From CAZLLE01 sp964560425 (GTDB taxonomy: Bacteria > Campylobacterota > Campylobacteria > Campylobacterales > QNZT01): a stretch of DNA of 64,000 nucleotides. The stretch's first letter is position 1, and the number at the start of each line of letters is the position of its first letter. The translations under genes and the position numbers were made by a program. The stretch spans positions 1 to 64,000 of the forward strand of contig CAZLLE010000072.1 of the NCBI GenBank assembly GCA_964560425.1, given 5' to 3'. Below the pieces are notes generated by a model. The model was not told the DNA's origin and searched no databases. It saw nothing but the letters and a program-made list of their open reading frames with translations. Shown piece by piece: positions 35,958-44,509 of this stretch.

Positions 35958-37144
35958 GATATTTTCACCTTTGTTCCCGTCTTCTCTATAGAATTCACAT
36001 CAATTTGTAAATCATACTCATTTGCAATCGCTAAAACGATATTTAGACCAATACCAAAACCACCTTCACTTTTATTAAATCTAGTATAACGATCAAACAT
36101 CTGTTTTAATTTATCTTTTGGCATTCCAACTCCTGTATCTTCAACTATAAAAAAATTCTCTCTAAGAATAATTTTAATAATTCCACCCCTTTTATTATAC
36201 TTAATAGCATTTGAGATCAAATTATCCAAAACTGTAGCAATTTTATGTCTATCTATAGTAATATATGCATGTTTATCAAGGGCTAAAACACACTCTATCT
36301 TTTTTTGAGTATAAACAACTCTAAAAAAATCTGCTCTCTCAATAATCAGTTGATATAGATCTACTCTCTCATTTTTTTGTTGTGTTTGATTATTTAAAGA
36401 GGCATAAGTCAAATCATTATAAAGATGAGAAACTGTTCTAGCAGCAGCATCAATTCGTTTGATCTTTTTAATTGTCTTCTCATCTAAATTTTTCCAATTA
36501 ATTGTCTCAATATTCGTTAAAATCGTACTAATAGGAGTATTTAACTCATGAGTAGTATCTTTGATAAATCTATCAAGAAGAGTAATTGATTCTCTCATAG
36601 GACGAAATAACATCTGTGTCAAAAAATATCCAATAACTAGTAATACAATTAAAAGTCCTGATGCATATAAAAAAAGTTTTAATTTAAAGAAACTTTGCCA
36701 TTTCTCCTCATCATTCATCTCAATTACAACATACATAGCACCAAGATAATAAGATGAAGCAGATAACATCCGCACATAATAGATCTTATCTTTGTCCATA
36801 TAAATATCATCTGATAATCTTACTCTATTTGTACTCATTGTCGAAAATATTTTTGTATTACGACTATCATAGATAGCAGATTCAAACTCTTTGTAGCGAG
36901 GATAAACTTGGGTTTTATCAAAATTAAGATGCAGATATTTTAATTTACTAATAAGTTCATTTGAAAAAGTTTGCATTTTACTTTTTTGAAGATCGAGATG
37001 AAGATCTTTTTGCATGTTATAATATATAAAAGCCAAAACTCCCAAAAGGAGTATTGATAAAAACGAATACATTATATAAAAGGATATAAGTGTTTTTCGC
37101 TCACTCCTTTGTAAACTTGTACCCTTGTTTTTTGATACTAACAA
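35936..37144 (-). CDS. Membrane sensor histidine kinase
   Basis: This 402-residue sensor has two membrane segments (about 20-45 and 158-180) flanking a periplasmic domain of about 110 residues. The HisKA domain has the phospho-acceptor His in DTTHELNTPIS. The ATPase domain has the N box NLISNAIKYN, the G1 box VEDTGVGMP and GGFGIGLNIV. The signal is not evident. The start is uncertain: the frame opens at TTG 37144, overlapping the response regulator by 44 bp. It pairs with the adjacent regulator and is followed by a coupled cytochrome gene. Confidence 0.9.
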   Translation of the reverse strand: MLVSKNKGTSLQRSERKTLISFYIMYSFLSILLLGVLAFIYYNMQKDLHLDLQKSKMQTFSNELISKLKYLHLNFDKTQVYPRYKEFESAIYDSRNTKIFSTMSTNRVRLSDDIYMDKDKIYYVRMLSASSYYLGAMYVVIEMNDEEKWQSFFKLKLFLYASGLLIVLLVIGYFLTQMLFRPMRESITLLDRFIKDTTHELNTPISTILTNIETINWKNLDEKTIKKIKRIDAAARTVSHLYNDLTYASLNNQTQQKNERVDLYQLIIERADFFRVVYTQKKIECVLALDKHAYITIDRHKIATVLDNLISNAIKYNKRGGIIKIILRENFFIVEDTGVGMPKDKLKQMFDRYTRFNKSEGGFGIGLNIVLAIANEYDLQIDVNSIEKTGTKVKISWPNKLL

Positions 37145-37778
37145 TTTTCTCTTTCCCTAATAATTTTCTAAGATTCTTAATATATGTTCTTAGAGATGCT
37201 TCAGAATAGGTTTCATCATAATCCCATAGCGTATCATATATTTTTTCATGTGTTACAACCTGATTTTGATGTTGTAAAAAAAGCTTTAAAAGCTTTGACT
37301 CTTTTTTATTTAAAATTTGTTCAGATGAATCAACATATAATATATTTGAGGCAATCTCATAATATATATTGTGATCAATCTCTATTCTATCACTACTAGT
37401 ATGCTGAAAAAAGTCTCTCTTCAAAATCGTCTCTACTCTAATATGAAGTTCCCTAAGAGCAAAAGGTTTACGAATATAATCTTCACATCCACTCTCATAA
37501 CCCTTATCCAAATCATCAATAGAGTTCAAAGATGTAATAAAAATCGCAGGGGTAAAAATACCCCTTTTTCTCACCTCTGCAAGTAATTCAAAACCTGAAA
37601 TACCGGGAACTTTTACATCTAAGAGTAAAATATCATAAGTAGTTTCATAAATTTTATCAAGTGCCTCTTCACCATCTTCTACTGGATCAACATCATAATC
37701 CACATCTTCCAAATATTCACACACAGTCTCATTTAGAATGACATCATCCTCTAAAAGTAGTATCTTCTTTTTTAACAT
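37101..37778 (-). CDS. OmpR-family response regulator
   Basis: This 225-residue regulator has an N-terminal receiver domain with the acidic pair in LLEDD, the phospho-acceptor Asp in LLLDVKVPG and the Lys in YIRKPF. It is joined to a winged-helix DNA-binding domain ending EASLRTYIKNLRKLLGKEKI...GYKF. It is first in a unit with the histidine kinase and a small cytochrome. The target promoters are unknown; the divergent prepilin genes share its upstream region and are possible targets. Confidence 0.93.
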   Translation of the reverse strand: MLKKKILLLEDDVILNETVCEYLEDVDYDVDPVEDGEEALDKIYETTYDILLLDVKVPGISGFELLAEVRKRGIFTPAIFITSLNSIDDLDKGYESGCEDYIRKPFALRELHIRVETILKRDFFQHTSSDRIEIDHNIYYEIASNILYVDSSEQILNKKESKLLKLFLQHQNQVVTHEKIYDTLWDYDETYSEASLRTYIKNLRKLLGKEKIVSIKKQGYKFTKE

Positions 37779-37851
37779 TTCAAGATCTTTAAGATTATTT
37801 TTTTATTCTTATGATATCATAATTTAAATAAACCGCATAAAAGATTAAAAA

Positions 37852-38391
37852 TTGAATAAAAAAGCCTTTACTCTATTTGAATTGATGATTGTTGTTGTAC
37901 TTATTGGTAGTGTTTATGCCCTCGTACTTACAGGTTTTAACAAAAAGAATATAGAGATAAAAAGATTAGAGAATATTAAAGACACCCTATTACCAATGTG
38001 GAAAAAAGGTGTAAGAGTTGAGATGGTTGTATATAATAGATGTTCACAAAGTGCTATTTTTATTAATAATGAGCTTCAAGAAGATGTAAAATCATCTCTC
38101 AAGTCCAAGCTATTTAAAGATATAACTATATATAAAATAGATAGTACAAACGATACAACAAAAGTTAAACTCTCTCCAATTATTTTGGATAAAAAACTAT
38201 ATGAAGTCTGTTTTAAATTTACACTATTTCCTAATGGAAGTAGTTCATCATATATTGTAAAACAAGGCAAAAGATTTTATATATTCTATCCATATTTTCA
38301 ATATCCAAAAATATTTGATTCACTAGAAGAGGCAATAGAGGAGTATCAATTAAAAAAGTATATGGAGATTACACCACATGAGGCAAACTAA
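37852..38391 (+). CDS. Prepilin-like protein (type II secretion / type IV pilus minor pseudopilin), 1
   Basis: This 179-residue protein has a type III (prepilin) signal: a short basic leader MNKKA then FTLFELMIVVVLIG, with the conserved Glu at position 5 of the mature part. Ala is at -1 instead of the usual Gly. The start is TTG at 37852. The C-terminal domain is not recognisable. It overlaps the next prepilin gene by 14 bp. The three prepilins form one operon without secretion ATPase or secretin genes in the window, so their machine is encoded elsewhere. Confidence 0.82.
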   Translation: MNKKAFTLFELMIVVVLIGSVYALVLTGFNKKNIEIKRLENIKDTLLPMWKKGVRVEMVVYNRCSQSAIFINNELQEDVKSSLKSKLFKDITIYKIDSTNDTTKVKLSPIILDKKLYEVCFKFTLFPNGSSSSYIVKQGKRFYIFYPYFQYPKIFDSLEEAIEEYQLKKYMEITPHEAN

Positions 38392-38863
38392 ACAAGGCTT
38401 TACCCTAATTGAAGTTTTGGTATCTGTCGTAATATTATCAGTAGTTGCTGTAGGACTTTTTGATGTAAGCTCAAAAGGAAAACAGAACTATATATTTCTC
38501 AAAGAGAAAACAGAGTTTGATAGACTTAGCTCATTGGCATTGATGCACAATGACCAAAAAAAATATCATAATAAAGATAAAACATTATATGATTTTATTA
38601 GATATGATTATAATATTGATGATGACGATTTAAGAAAATATCTGAAAACAAAAAAAGTTAACTATAGACATAAAGAGGTATCGACATTTAAACCATTAGA
38701 TGATAAAGCTAGTGAGGAATTCAAAGAGGAACAAGCAGAGGAGGATCCTGATGCAGCTGAAGTTGCAAGTTTTATAACATTAACACTTGTATATGAAAAA
38801 ATTACAATATCTGATAAACATAACTCTACCTATGCTTATAAAATATATATCAAAAATCAGTAA
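38378..38863 (+). CDS. Prepilin-like protein (minor pseudopilin), 2
   Basis: This 161-residue protein has the canonical prepilin start: leader MRQTKQG, cleavage before FTLIEVLVSVVILS with Glu5. The remainder is very acidic, including a stretch around residue 110-130 rich in Glu and Asp (EEFKEEQAEEDPD). It is similar in design to GspI-type minor pseudopilins. The gene overlaps the first prepilin and precedes the third by 14 bp. Confidence 0.85.
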   Translation: MRQTKQGFTLIEVLVSVVILSVVAVGLFDVSSKGKQNYIFLKEKTEFDRLSSLALMHNDQKKYHNKDKTLYDFIRYDYNIDDDDLRKYLKTKKVNYRHKEVSTFKPLDDKASEEFKEEQAEEDPDAAEVASFITLTLVYEKITISDKHNSTYAYKIYIKNQ

Positions 38864-38877
38864 GGATTAAAAATTAA

Positions 38878-39471
38878 ATGAAAAAAAGAGCAGCATTCAC
38901 ACTTGTTGAACTTGTATTATCTATATTTTTACTAGGGCTTATTGTCTCCTTTTTATATAGTGCTGTTAGTAACCTACAAAAGACCAACTCTATTTTTGCC
39001 TCAAATGCCAAAACATTAACTCAAAGAGATAAGATTATAGAGCTAATTTATGATGATATCTTTCAAGCCAATACAAAAAATTTTAAAATTATTAAAATAG
39101 AGAATAGTGTTGTCTCAATGCAGACAAAAAACTCCCTTTATGACATGGAAGAACCATATGTTACATGGCTTGTAGCAAAAGAGAATAAAACGCTTCTTAG
39201 ATTTGAATCAACAAAAGAGTTCAAAAATATAAATAGTAATAATAACTACTATTACCACATCACAAAAGTTAGTGAAAATTGTGAAACATTTAGAGTTTAT
39301 CAATCAAAAAGCAAAGAGAATATACTTGTAAATATTAAACTTAAAGATCAAGAACCTATTATTTATGAATTTTATAAACCAATGGGCAAAAGAGTGATAG
39401 ATAAAGGGAATAATCAACAAAAGAAAGATGAAAATCTATCTGAGAATAGTGATGATAATGAGAGCAAATAG
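38878..39471 (+). CDS. Prepilin-like protein (minor pseudopilin), 3
   Basis: This 197-residue protein has leader MKKRAA followed by FTLVELVLSIFLLGLIVSFL, Glu5 present, Ala at -1. Length and position last in the set suggest a GspJ-like minor pseudopilin. The C-terminus ends in a charged, low-complexity tail (KKDENLSENSDDNESK). It forms, with the two upstream genes, the tip complex that would prime a pseudopilus. Confidence 0.83.
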   Translation: MKKRAAFTLVELVLSIFLLGLIVSFLYSAVSNLQKTNSIFASNAKTLTQRDKIIELIYDDIFQANTKNFKIIKIENSVVSMQTKNSLYDMEEPYVTWLVAKENKTLLRFESTKEFKNINSNNNYYYHITKVSENCETFRVYQSKSKENILVNIKLKDQEPIIYEFYKPMGKRVIDKGNNQQKKDENLSENSDDNESK

Positions 39472-39483
39472 AAGGGTTTAATA

Positions 39484-39945
39484 TCACCCCTCTGTTATAT
39501 CATTATCTCTTTTATGAACTATACCTGTAGAAAAAACTTTTTTAATAACTGTTCTTAGACCCTTTTCATGATCTTCATACTCATTTTCTGCCTCTTGCAT
39601 TGATAGTTCCCAACCTTGAGCAAAACCGGGAGCTTTGAGCATCATTTTTCTTAAAGCAGAATCATATACATTTAATAACCTCAATTCGCTACGACCAGGT
39701 TTTTGTCCTAGTGTCTTTACAGTAACTCTTAAATTTTCATTCTCTTTTTTTAGTTTTTCTATATCAGACTCAATTTTAACAGCACCCTCTTGTGTAATCT
39801 TCATCTGTCTTTCTAGATGTTTCTTATAATCTTCTAGCTCTTTTTTATATTTTCTAACTGTAAAAAAACTTTTGACTGTTGTTAATAACCAACCTATGGC
39901 TAATCCAATTAATAGCGTAATTAGATCAAAATTAAAATTTTCCAT
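39484..39945 (-). CDS. Conserved membrane-anchored coiled-coil protein, unknown function
   Basis: I do not recognise this 153-residue protein. It has one N-terminal membrane helix (LITLLIGLAIGWLLT), a coiled coil of about 55 residues (EDYKKHLERQMKITQEG...KKENENLRV) and a C-terminal region with GQKPGRSELRLLNVYDSALRKMM. The design is like DUF1043 or LapA-type scaffolds, but I see no motif to assign it. The gene stands alone, convergent with the prepilin operon, 12 bp away. Confidence 0.65.
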   Translation of the reverse strand: MENFNFDLITLLIGLAIGWLLTTVKSFFTVRKYKKELEDYKKHLERQMKITQEGAVKIESDIEKLKKENENLRVTVKTLGQKPGRSELRLLNVYDSALRKMMLKAPGFAQGWELSMQEAENEYEDHEKGLRTVIKKVFSTGIVHKRDNDITEG

Positions 39946-40034
39946 AAATACTCCTTAAATTTTATAATATAATAAATGTCCAGATAGTATCGACATTCTA
40001 AAAGATATATTAACATGAATTTTATTTAAGTAAG

Positions 40035-40111
40035 TGGCGCGCCCAGCAGGAGTCGAACCTGCGACCTTTGGTACCGCAAACCAATGCTCTATCCAGCTGA
40101 GCTATGGGCGC
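40035..40111 (-). tRNA. tRNA-Arg, anticodon GCG
   Basis: The minus strand folds as a 77-nt cloverleaf: acceptor GCGCCCA/TGGGCGC, D arm GCTC/GAGC, anticodon stem TTGGT/ACCAA with loop TTGCGGT, T arm GCAGG-TTCGACT-CCTGC, discriminator G and encoded CCA. The anticodon is GCG, which reads CGC and CGU directly. Most bacteria use ACG, deaminated to ICG. Confidence 0.95.
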
Positions 40112-40134
40112 TAATTTTTAGAGGGGTATTCTAT

Positions 40135-40162
40135 AAAAAAGTTACTTTAAAGTAACTTTTTT
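40135..40162. terminator. Perfect 28-bp palindromic terminator
   Basis: Two 14-base arms meet with no spacer: A6 then gttacttt, and its complement ending T6. It closes the minus-strand operon ending at 40166 and lies about 24 bp upstream of the tRNA-Arg 5' end. Confidence 0.75.
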
Positions 40163-40165
40163 CAT

Positions 40166-40408
40166 CTAATTAAAGAGTTCTGGATGACTATTTTTTAAAT
40201 GATTAATAACTTTTACATTCTCTCTATAACCCAATTGCTCATCTTCATCATCAAACATCTCATCAAATGTCTCTATATAAGCTTCAAAAGCTTTACGAAG
40301 ATTACTATCTTTTACACCAGCCATAAAGAGTGCAGTTTTGAGCATATCTGCAAAATCCCACTCTAAATCTTCTATCTCATCTTTTAGCTCTTTTATTTCA
40401 TTATTCAA
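40166..40408 (-). CDS. Small acidic protein of unknown function
   Basis: I do not recognise this 80-residue cytoplasmic protein. It is rich in Glu and Asp (ELKDEIEDLEWDFADML..., DEMFDDEDEQ) and mostly helical. Its ATG overlaps the stop of the DHH phosphoesterase gene by 4 bp, so it is translated with it. A role as partner or inhibitor of the DHH enzyme is only an inference from coupling. Confidence 0.65.
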   Translation of the reverse strand: MNNEIKELKDEIEDLEWDFADMLKTALFMAGVKDSNLRKAFEAYIETFDEMFDDEDEQLGYRENVKVINHLKNSHPELFN

Positions 40409-41433
40409 CTATTTTCTCCTATAATCATAATATCTTGAATCTGCTCATGAATCTCTGCATAAACAAATGAATCTTTAAAAGTATCACACCGACCACCACT
40501 AGCATTGGCATGACCTCCACCACCAAAAAGCTCTTTGGCTATTTGACTTACATCTATTTTATTATTTGCACGAAGGCTAACATTTTTACGACCATTAATA
40601 TCCATAAAAAAATCAAAATCTGGATTTTTAACTAAAAAATCATTTCCAATAATTGATACATTTCCAACTGAATAGGTTAAAATACCCTTATGCCCATGAT
40701 AATATACACTCATCTTATCTCTATTTTTACTAAGCAAATCAACAATAAAATTAGATACAAGATTCTCTAATGTATTATTCTCATCTTTTTGAAAGTAGGA
40801 TTTTTTGATACCATGAACCTCATCATCAAGTACAATATGTGTATTTGAGTGGTGAAAAAACTTTTGAGCCTCTTCTAATAAGAAAAATATGTATTGACTA
40901 TTTTCATTTGCAAACATTACTCTATTGATTTCTCTAGCACCAGAGACTAAACGCATACAAACTTTACCAAGCTCAAAACGGCTATCCTCTTTAATCCAAA
41001 TATCAATAGCATTTACAACATCTACATAATTTTCAAGAGAGGATAAATCATAACCCTCTTTCAAAAAATAGTCATAAGTAATTTTAGTAGCACATCTACT
41101 AACATCCAAATGATACCAATCATATAAAGAGGCACAATCTTTACCTGTTTTATGATGATCTAAAAGTAGTATATCAACTTCAATAGAGAACTCTTTGAGA
41201 CTTTTGGTCAAAAATCTTGCCTGATCCAATGTCAGATTTAAATCAGTGATAATAATAAGATTTTTGTCATATCCAAAATAGTGAATATCTGATATTATCT
41301 GAGCTATTCTCTCATTTATCTCTTTTCCATAATTTGAGTTATAAAAAGATACATTCTCAAAACATTTTTTTGTAATCAATTGACAACTATATCCATCTAA
41401 ATCTATATGTGATAAATGAAAAACTTTTTGCAC
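40405..41433 (-). CDS. DHH/DHHA1-family phosphoesterase
   Basis: This 342-residue enzyme of the DHH superfamily (RecJ/NrnA-like) has the N-terminal metal motif SHIDLDGYSC, a second site in ITDLNL, the DHH motif LLLDHHKTG, and the C-terminal DHHA1 glycine cluster FGGGGHANASGG that holds the substrate phosphate. Members degrade nano-RNA, pAp or cyclic dinucleotides; the substrate here is not determined. The GTG start overlaps the flhA stop by one base (TAGTG) with gaggag inside the end of flhA. Confidence 0.85.
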   Translation of the reverse strand: MQKVFHLSHIDLDGYSCQLITKKCFENVSFYNSNYGKEINERIAQIISDIHYFGYDKNLIIITDLNLTLDQARFLTKSLKEFSIEVDILLLDHHKTGKDCASLYDWYHLDVSRCATKITYDYFLKEGYDLSSLENYVDVVNAIDIWIKEDSRFELGKVCMRLVSGAREINRVMFANENSQYIFFLLEEAQKFFHHSNTHIVLDDEVHGIKKSYFQKDENNTLENLVSNFIVDLLSKNRDKMSVYYHGHKGILTYSVGNVSIIGNDFLVKNPDFDFFMDINGRKNVSLRANNKIDVSQIAKELFGGGGHANASGGRCDTFKDSFVYAEIHEQIQDIMIIGENS

Positions 41434-43577
41434 TATAACTCCTCTACCTCTACACTTTTTAATACTTCAAACTTTACATTTGGATCTACTTCGGCATGAG
41501 AGAGAACAACAACATCTAGATTAAATTTCCTAAAAATTTCAGAAACAGATTTTCTAAGTTGTGGATCAACAATCAATACAACAGGAGCAATACCTAGCTG
41601 TAAAATTTCAGCAGCAGCATCACTTATTACTTGAACAAGGGCATTAATCTGTCCAATATTAAGTAATAACTCCTTCATTCCCTCTCTCTCTTGCAAATAT
41701 TCCAACATCTTTTGTTCAGTTGGAGCAGCAAGAGTCATGAGCTTTAAGACACCATTATCATCTTTATACTGTTTGGTAATAACTCTTGCAAGTCTTGATC
41801 TTACTTGTTCAACAATAATATCACTATTTTTTGTAATTGCTCCTACATCACTAATTGTCTCCAAAATACTCAACATATCACGAATAGGAATCTTTTCAGC
41901 CAATAGCTCTTTTAATACTTTTTGAATAAGACCAATTGAAACAGTACTCAAACAATCATCTACAATGACTGGATAAGTTTTTTTAACATTATCTAATAAT
42001 TCCTGAACATCTTGACGATTTAACAACTCTTCTGAATAATCTTTGATTAATTCACTCAAATGTGTGGATATAACAGTTGCTGGATCAACAACTGTATAGC
42101 CCTTAATAATAGCATCCTCTTTTTGTGATTCATTAATCCAAATTGCATCCAACCCAAAAGTAGGTTCTTTTGTCTTAATACCCTCTATTTCATCACTTAC
42201 AAGACCACTATCCATCGCCATAAACTTATCAGGAAAAACTTCACCTTTACCTATCTCCACACCTTTAAGTAAAAGTTGATATTCAGTAGGCGAGAGATGT
42301 AAATTATCACGGATCCTCACTTGTGGAATCAAAAAACCAAAATCCGTTGCAATCTTACGACGCATACTTTTAATACGATCCAATAGATCACCCTTCATTT
42401 TCGGGTCAGCCAATTTAATCAATTGATATCCAAGATCAAGCTCCAAAACCTCTTGTTTTAGGATATCTTCTAAGGCTTTAGCTTCATCTTCTCTTGCCTC
42501 TTGTGGACTTTTATCTTGTTCTGATCCAGCTTCTTTACCCCCTCCTGATGGAGTAGACTCTTTATCTAGAGAGGCTTCTTGAGGTTTCATAGCAAAATAC
42601 CCAAGAGAGATAAATATAGCACCAACAAAAGCCAATGAGAGTGTAGGCAAACCGGGAACCATTGCAAAAAGTAGTAAAATACCACCAACAATAAAGAGTG
42701 TTTTATAATCCTCAAATAGTTGAGTAATAGCACCATCAGCAAAACTACCACCAGCTTTACTTGCTCTTGTTATAATAATACCTGTCGCCGTAGACATAAT
42801 CAAAGCAGGTAATTGAGAAACCAAACCATCACCAATAGTCAAAATAGTAAAAACTTCTGCACTACTACTAGCATCCATGTCATGTTGAAACATACCAATT
42901 AAAAAACCAGCAATAATATTAATCATAGTAATAATAATACCAGCAGTTGCATCACCCTTTACAAATTTACTAGAACCATCCATTGCTCCATAAAAATTTG
43001 CCTCTTGAATAATAGCTTCTCTTCTCTCTCTAGCTTGTGTTTCATCAATCAATCCTGCATTTAAATCAGCATCAATTGCCATCTGTTTTCCAGGCATAGC
43101 ATCAAGAGTAAATCTTGCAGCGACTTCAGCAACCCTTGTAGAGCCTTTGGTAATAACCATAAAGTTAATCAACACCAAAATTAAAAAGACAATAATACCA
43201 ATTACAAAATTTCCACCGACAACAAAATTACCAAATGAAGTAATAATATCACTAACAGAATCAGGACCTTCATGCCCTTTTGACAAAATCATTCTAGTTG
43301 TAGCAATATTTAAAGAGAGCCTAAAAAGTGTAATTATCAAAATAAGTGTTGGGAAAGTGGTCAGATCAGTAGGTTTTGGAATATAGAGAGATATCATCAA
43401 AATCAAAACAGATACAGCCAAAGATATTGTAAGAAAAAAGTCTAATACAGGACCAGGGAGAGGAACAATGATAATTGCAATAATAGCCACCACAAATATA
43501 ACTATTGCAAGATCTTTTGATTGACCCAAACTCTCTAAGAGAGTTGAAAAATTAAATGCTTGTTGTACTTTAGCCAT
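41433..43577 (-). CDS. flhA: FlhA, flagellar export gate protein
   Basis: This 714-residue FHIPEP-family protein has about eight membrane helices in the first 330 residues and a large cytoplasmic domain that docks export substrates and chaperones. The conserved loop RVAEVAARFTLDAMPGKQMA and AIDADLNAGLIDETQARERR is clear. A low-complexity linker rich in Ser, Glu and Lys follows the membrane part. It lies 6 bp behind an Rrf2 regulator, and the DHH gene overlaps its stop. FlhA activity is a checkpoint for the flagellar regulon in Campylobacterota. Confidence 0.96.
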   Translation of the reverse strand: MAKVQQAFNFSTLLESLGQSKDLAIVIFVVAIIAIIIVPLPGPVLDFFLTISLAVSVLILMISLYIPKPTDLTTFPTLILIITLFRLSLNIATTRMILSKGHEGPDSVSDIITSFGNFVVGGNFVIGIIVFLILVLINFMVITKGSTRVAEVAARFTLDAMPGKQMAIDADLNAGLIDETQARERREAIIQEANFYGAMDGSSKFVKGDATAGIIITMINIIAGFLIGMFQHDMDASSSAEVFTILTIGDGLVSQLPALIMSTATGIIITRASKAGGSFADGAITQLFEDYKTLFIVGGILLLFAMVPGLPTLSLAFVGAIFISLGYFAMKPQEASLDKESTPSGGGKEAGSEQDKSPQEAREDEAKALEDILKQEVLELDLGYQLIKLADPKMKGDLLDRIKSMRRKIATDFGFLIPQVRIRDNLHLSPTEYQLLLKGVEIGKGEVFPDKFMAMDSGLVSDEIEGIKTKEPTFGLDAIWINESQKEDAIIKGYTVVDPATVISTHLSELIKDYSEELLNRQDVQELLDNVKKTYPVIVDDCLSTVSIGLIQKVLKELLAEKIPIRDMLSILETISDVGAITKNSDIIVEQVRSRLARVITKQYKDDNGVLKLMTLAAPTEQKMLEYLQEREGMKELLLNIGQINALVQVISDAAAEILQLGIAPVVLIVDPQLRKSVSEIFRKFNLDVVVLSHAEVDPNVKFEVLKSVEVEEL

Positions 43578-43583
43578 ATTTAT

Positions 43584-43982
43584 CTATAAAATATCTACCA
43601 ATGTCAAATCATCTAAAAATTCATCTATTTTTGTTTGAAATTTATTCAAAAAAGGCCATATAATGCAGAAATCACCTTTATTATTTGGACAAAAACTAGT
43701 ATCAGGAGCACACTCAAAAACAGTCAAAGGTTTCTTCTCTGCAGCTTCAATAATAACACGAACACTAATATCCTCAGCCTTTGCATTTAGCGTAAAACCA
43801 CCCTTTGCACCCTTATAAGATTTTAAAACATTCTCTCGTGCTAATGCTTGTAAAATTTTTGCCAAAAAACTTCTTGAAATACCCAATCTTTTGGAGAGTG
43901 TGTCCACATCCGCAGGATCATTTTGTCGTGCAATCAAGACAACAGACAATAGCGCATACTCACTTGCTTTTGTTAATAACAT
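43584..43982 (-). CDS. Rrf2-family transcriptional regulator with three clustered cysteines
   Basis: This 132-residue regulator has the Rrf2 winged-helix (SEYALLSVVLIARQ..., LSKRLGISRSFLAKILQALA, GAKGGFTL). Three cysteines, Cys91, Cys98 and Cys106, lie in the place where IscR and NsrR hold an iron-sulfur cluster, with spacing x6 and x7. It likely senses Fe-S status, oxygen or nitric oxide. It heads the unit Rrf2-flhA-DHH-small protein. The same Rrf2-flhA adjacency is, as I recall, present in C. jejuni. An inverted repeat upstream could be its operator. Confidence 0.87.
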   Translation of the reverse strand: MLLTKASEYALLSVVLIARQNDPADVDTLSKRLGISRSFLAKILQALARENVLKSYKGAKGGFTLNAKAEDISVRVIIEAAEKKPLTVFECAPDTSFCPNNKGDFCIIWPFLNKFQTKIDEFLDDLTLVDIL

Positions 43983-44082
43983 ACTCTTCCTATCAAAGAT
44001 TAATTTACTCCTATTCTATCACAAAGAGTTTAAAAATTATATAAGCCTTATAAGATACAATATATTAGTGTTTTAATTTAAT

Positions 44083-44117
44083 AAATTTGACTATAAAATT
44101 TAATATATCAAATTTTA
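44083..44117. promoter_or_regulatory. Overlapping AT-rich inverted repeats, candidate operator
   Basis: aaatttga (44083-44090) is matched by tcaaattt (44108-44115), and taaaattt (44094-44101) by aaatttta (44110-44117). They lie in the 200-bp region between the divergent Rrf2 and small secreted protein genes. Chance is possible in such AT-rich DNA. Confidence 0.25.
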
Positions 44118-44182
44118 TTGACTAGGTCTTTTAAAAAATAGATACAAACACAATAACTTTATATATTTTGAGGAGAAATAAG

Positions 44183-44476
44183 ATGAAAAAAGCTATTATA
44201 TCCACCTTTGTAACAACAATATTTTTTGCAAATACCGCTTTTGCTAACTGGGTAATTATAAATGAGGATGGAACAACTGAACCATTAAACTGTAAATGTT
44301 CTATCAAAAGATCAGCTCCAAAAGTCATTAAAAAATGGAAGCCTACTAAAAAAAGAGGCTGTGCACCAAGCAGACCATGTAATACAGAAGCTCTTCCATC
44401 AGCAAAGCTATTTCCTATTAAGCCAAATGAAAAACTAGAACCAGCAGTATTAAAAAATTGTCAATATGATAAATAA
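44183..44476 (+). CDS. Small secreted cysteine-rich protein, unknown function
   Basis: This 97-residue protein has a clear signal peptide (MKKAIISTFVTTIFFANTAFA). The mature part begins NWVIINEDGTTEPLNCKCS and has five cysteines (CKC, GCAPSRPC and one near the end), many Lys and Pro. The ATG at 44183 is behind gaggag with a 7-base spacer; an ATG at 44168 has none. I recognise no family. It is divergent from the Rrf2 regulator and ends at a strong bidirectional terminator. Confidence 0.7.
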   Translation: MKKAIISTFVTTIFFANTAFANWVIINEDGTTEPLNCKCSIKRSAPKVIKKWKPTKKRGCAPSRPCNTEALPSAKLFPIKPNEKLEPAVLKNCQYDK

Positions 44477-44477
44477 A

Positions 44478-44509
44478 ATTTTAAGATAGAGATTACTCTA
44501 TCTTAAAAT
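44478..44509. terminator. Bidirectional terminator, 14-bp perfect stem
   Basis: attttaagatagag and its exact complement around an ATTA loop, placed between convergent genes and covering the last codons of the OmpA-like gene. Confidence 0.75.
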
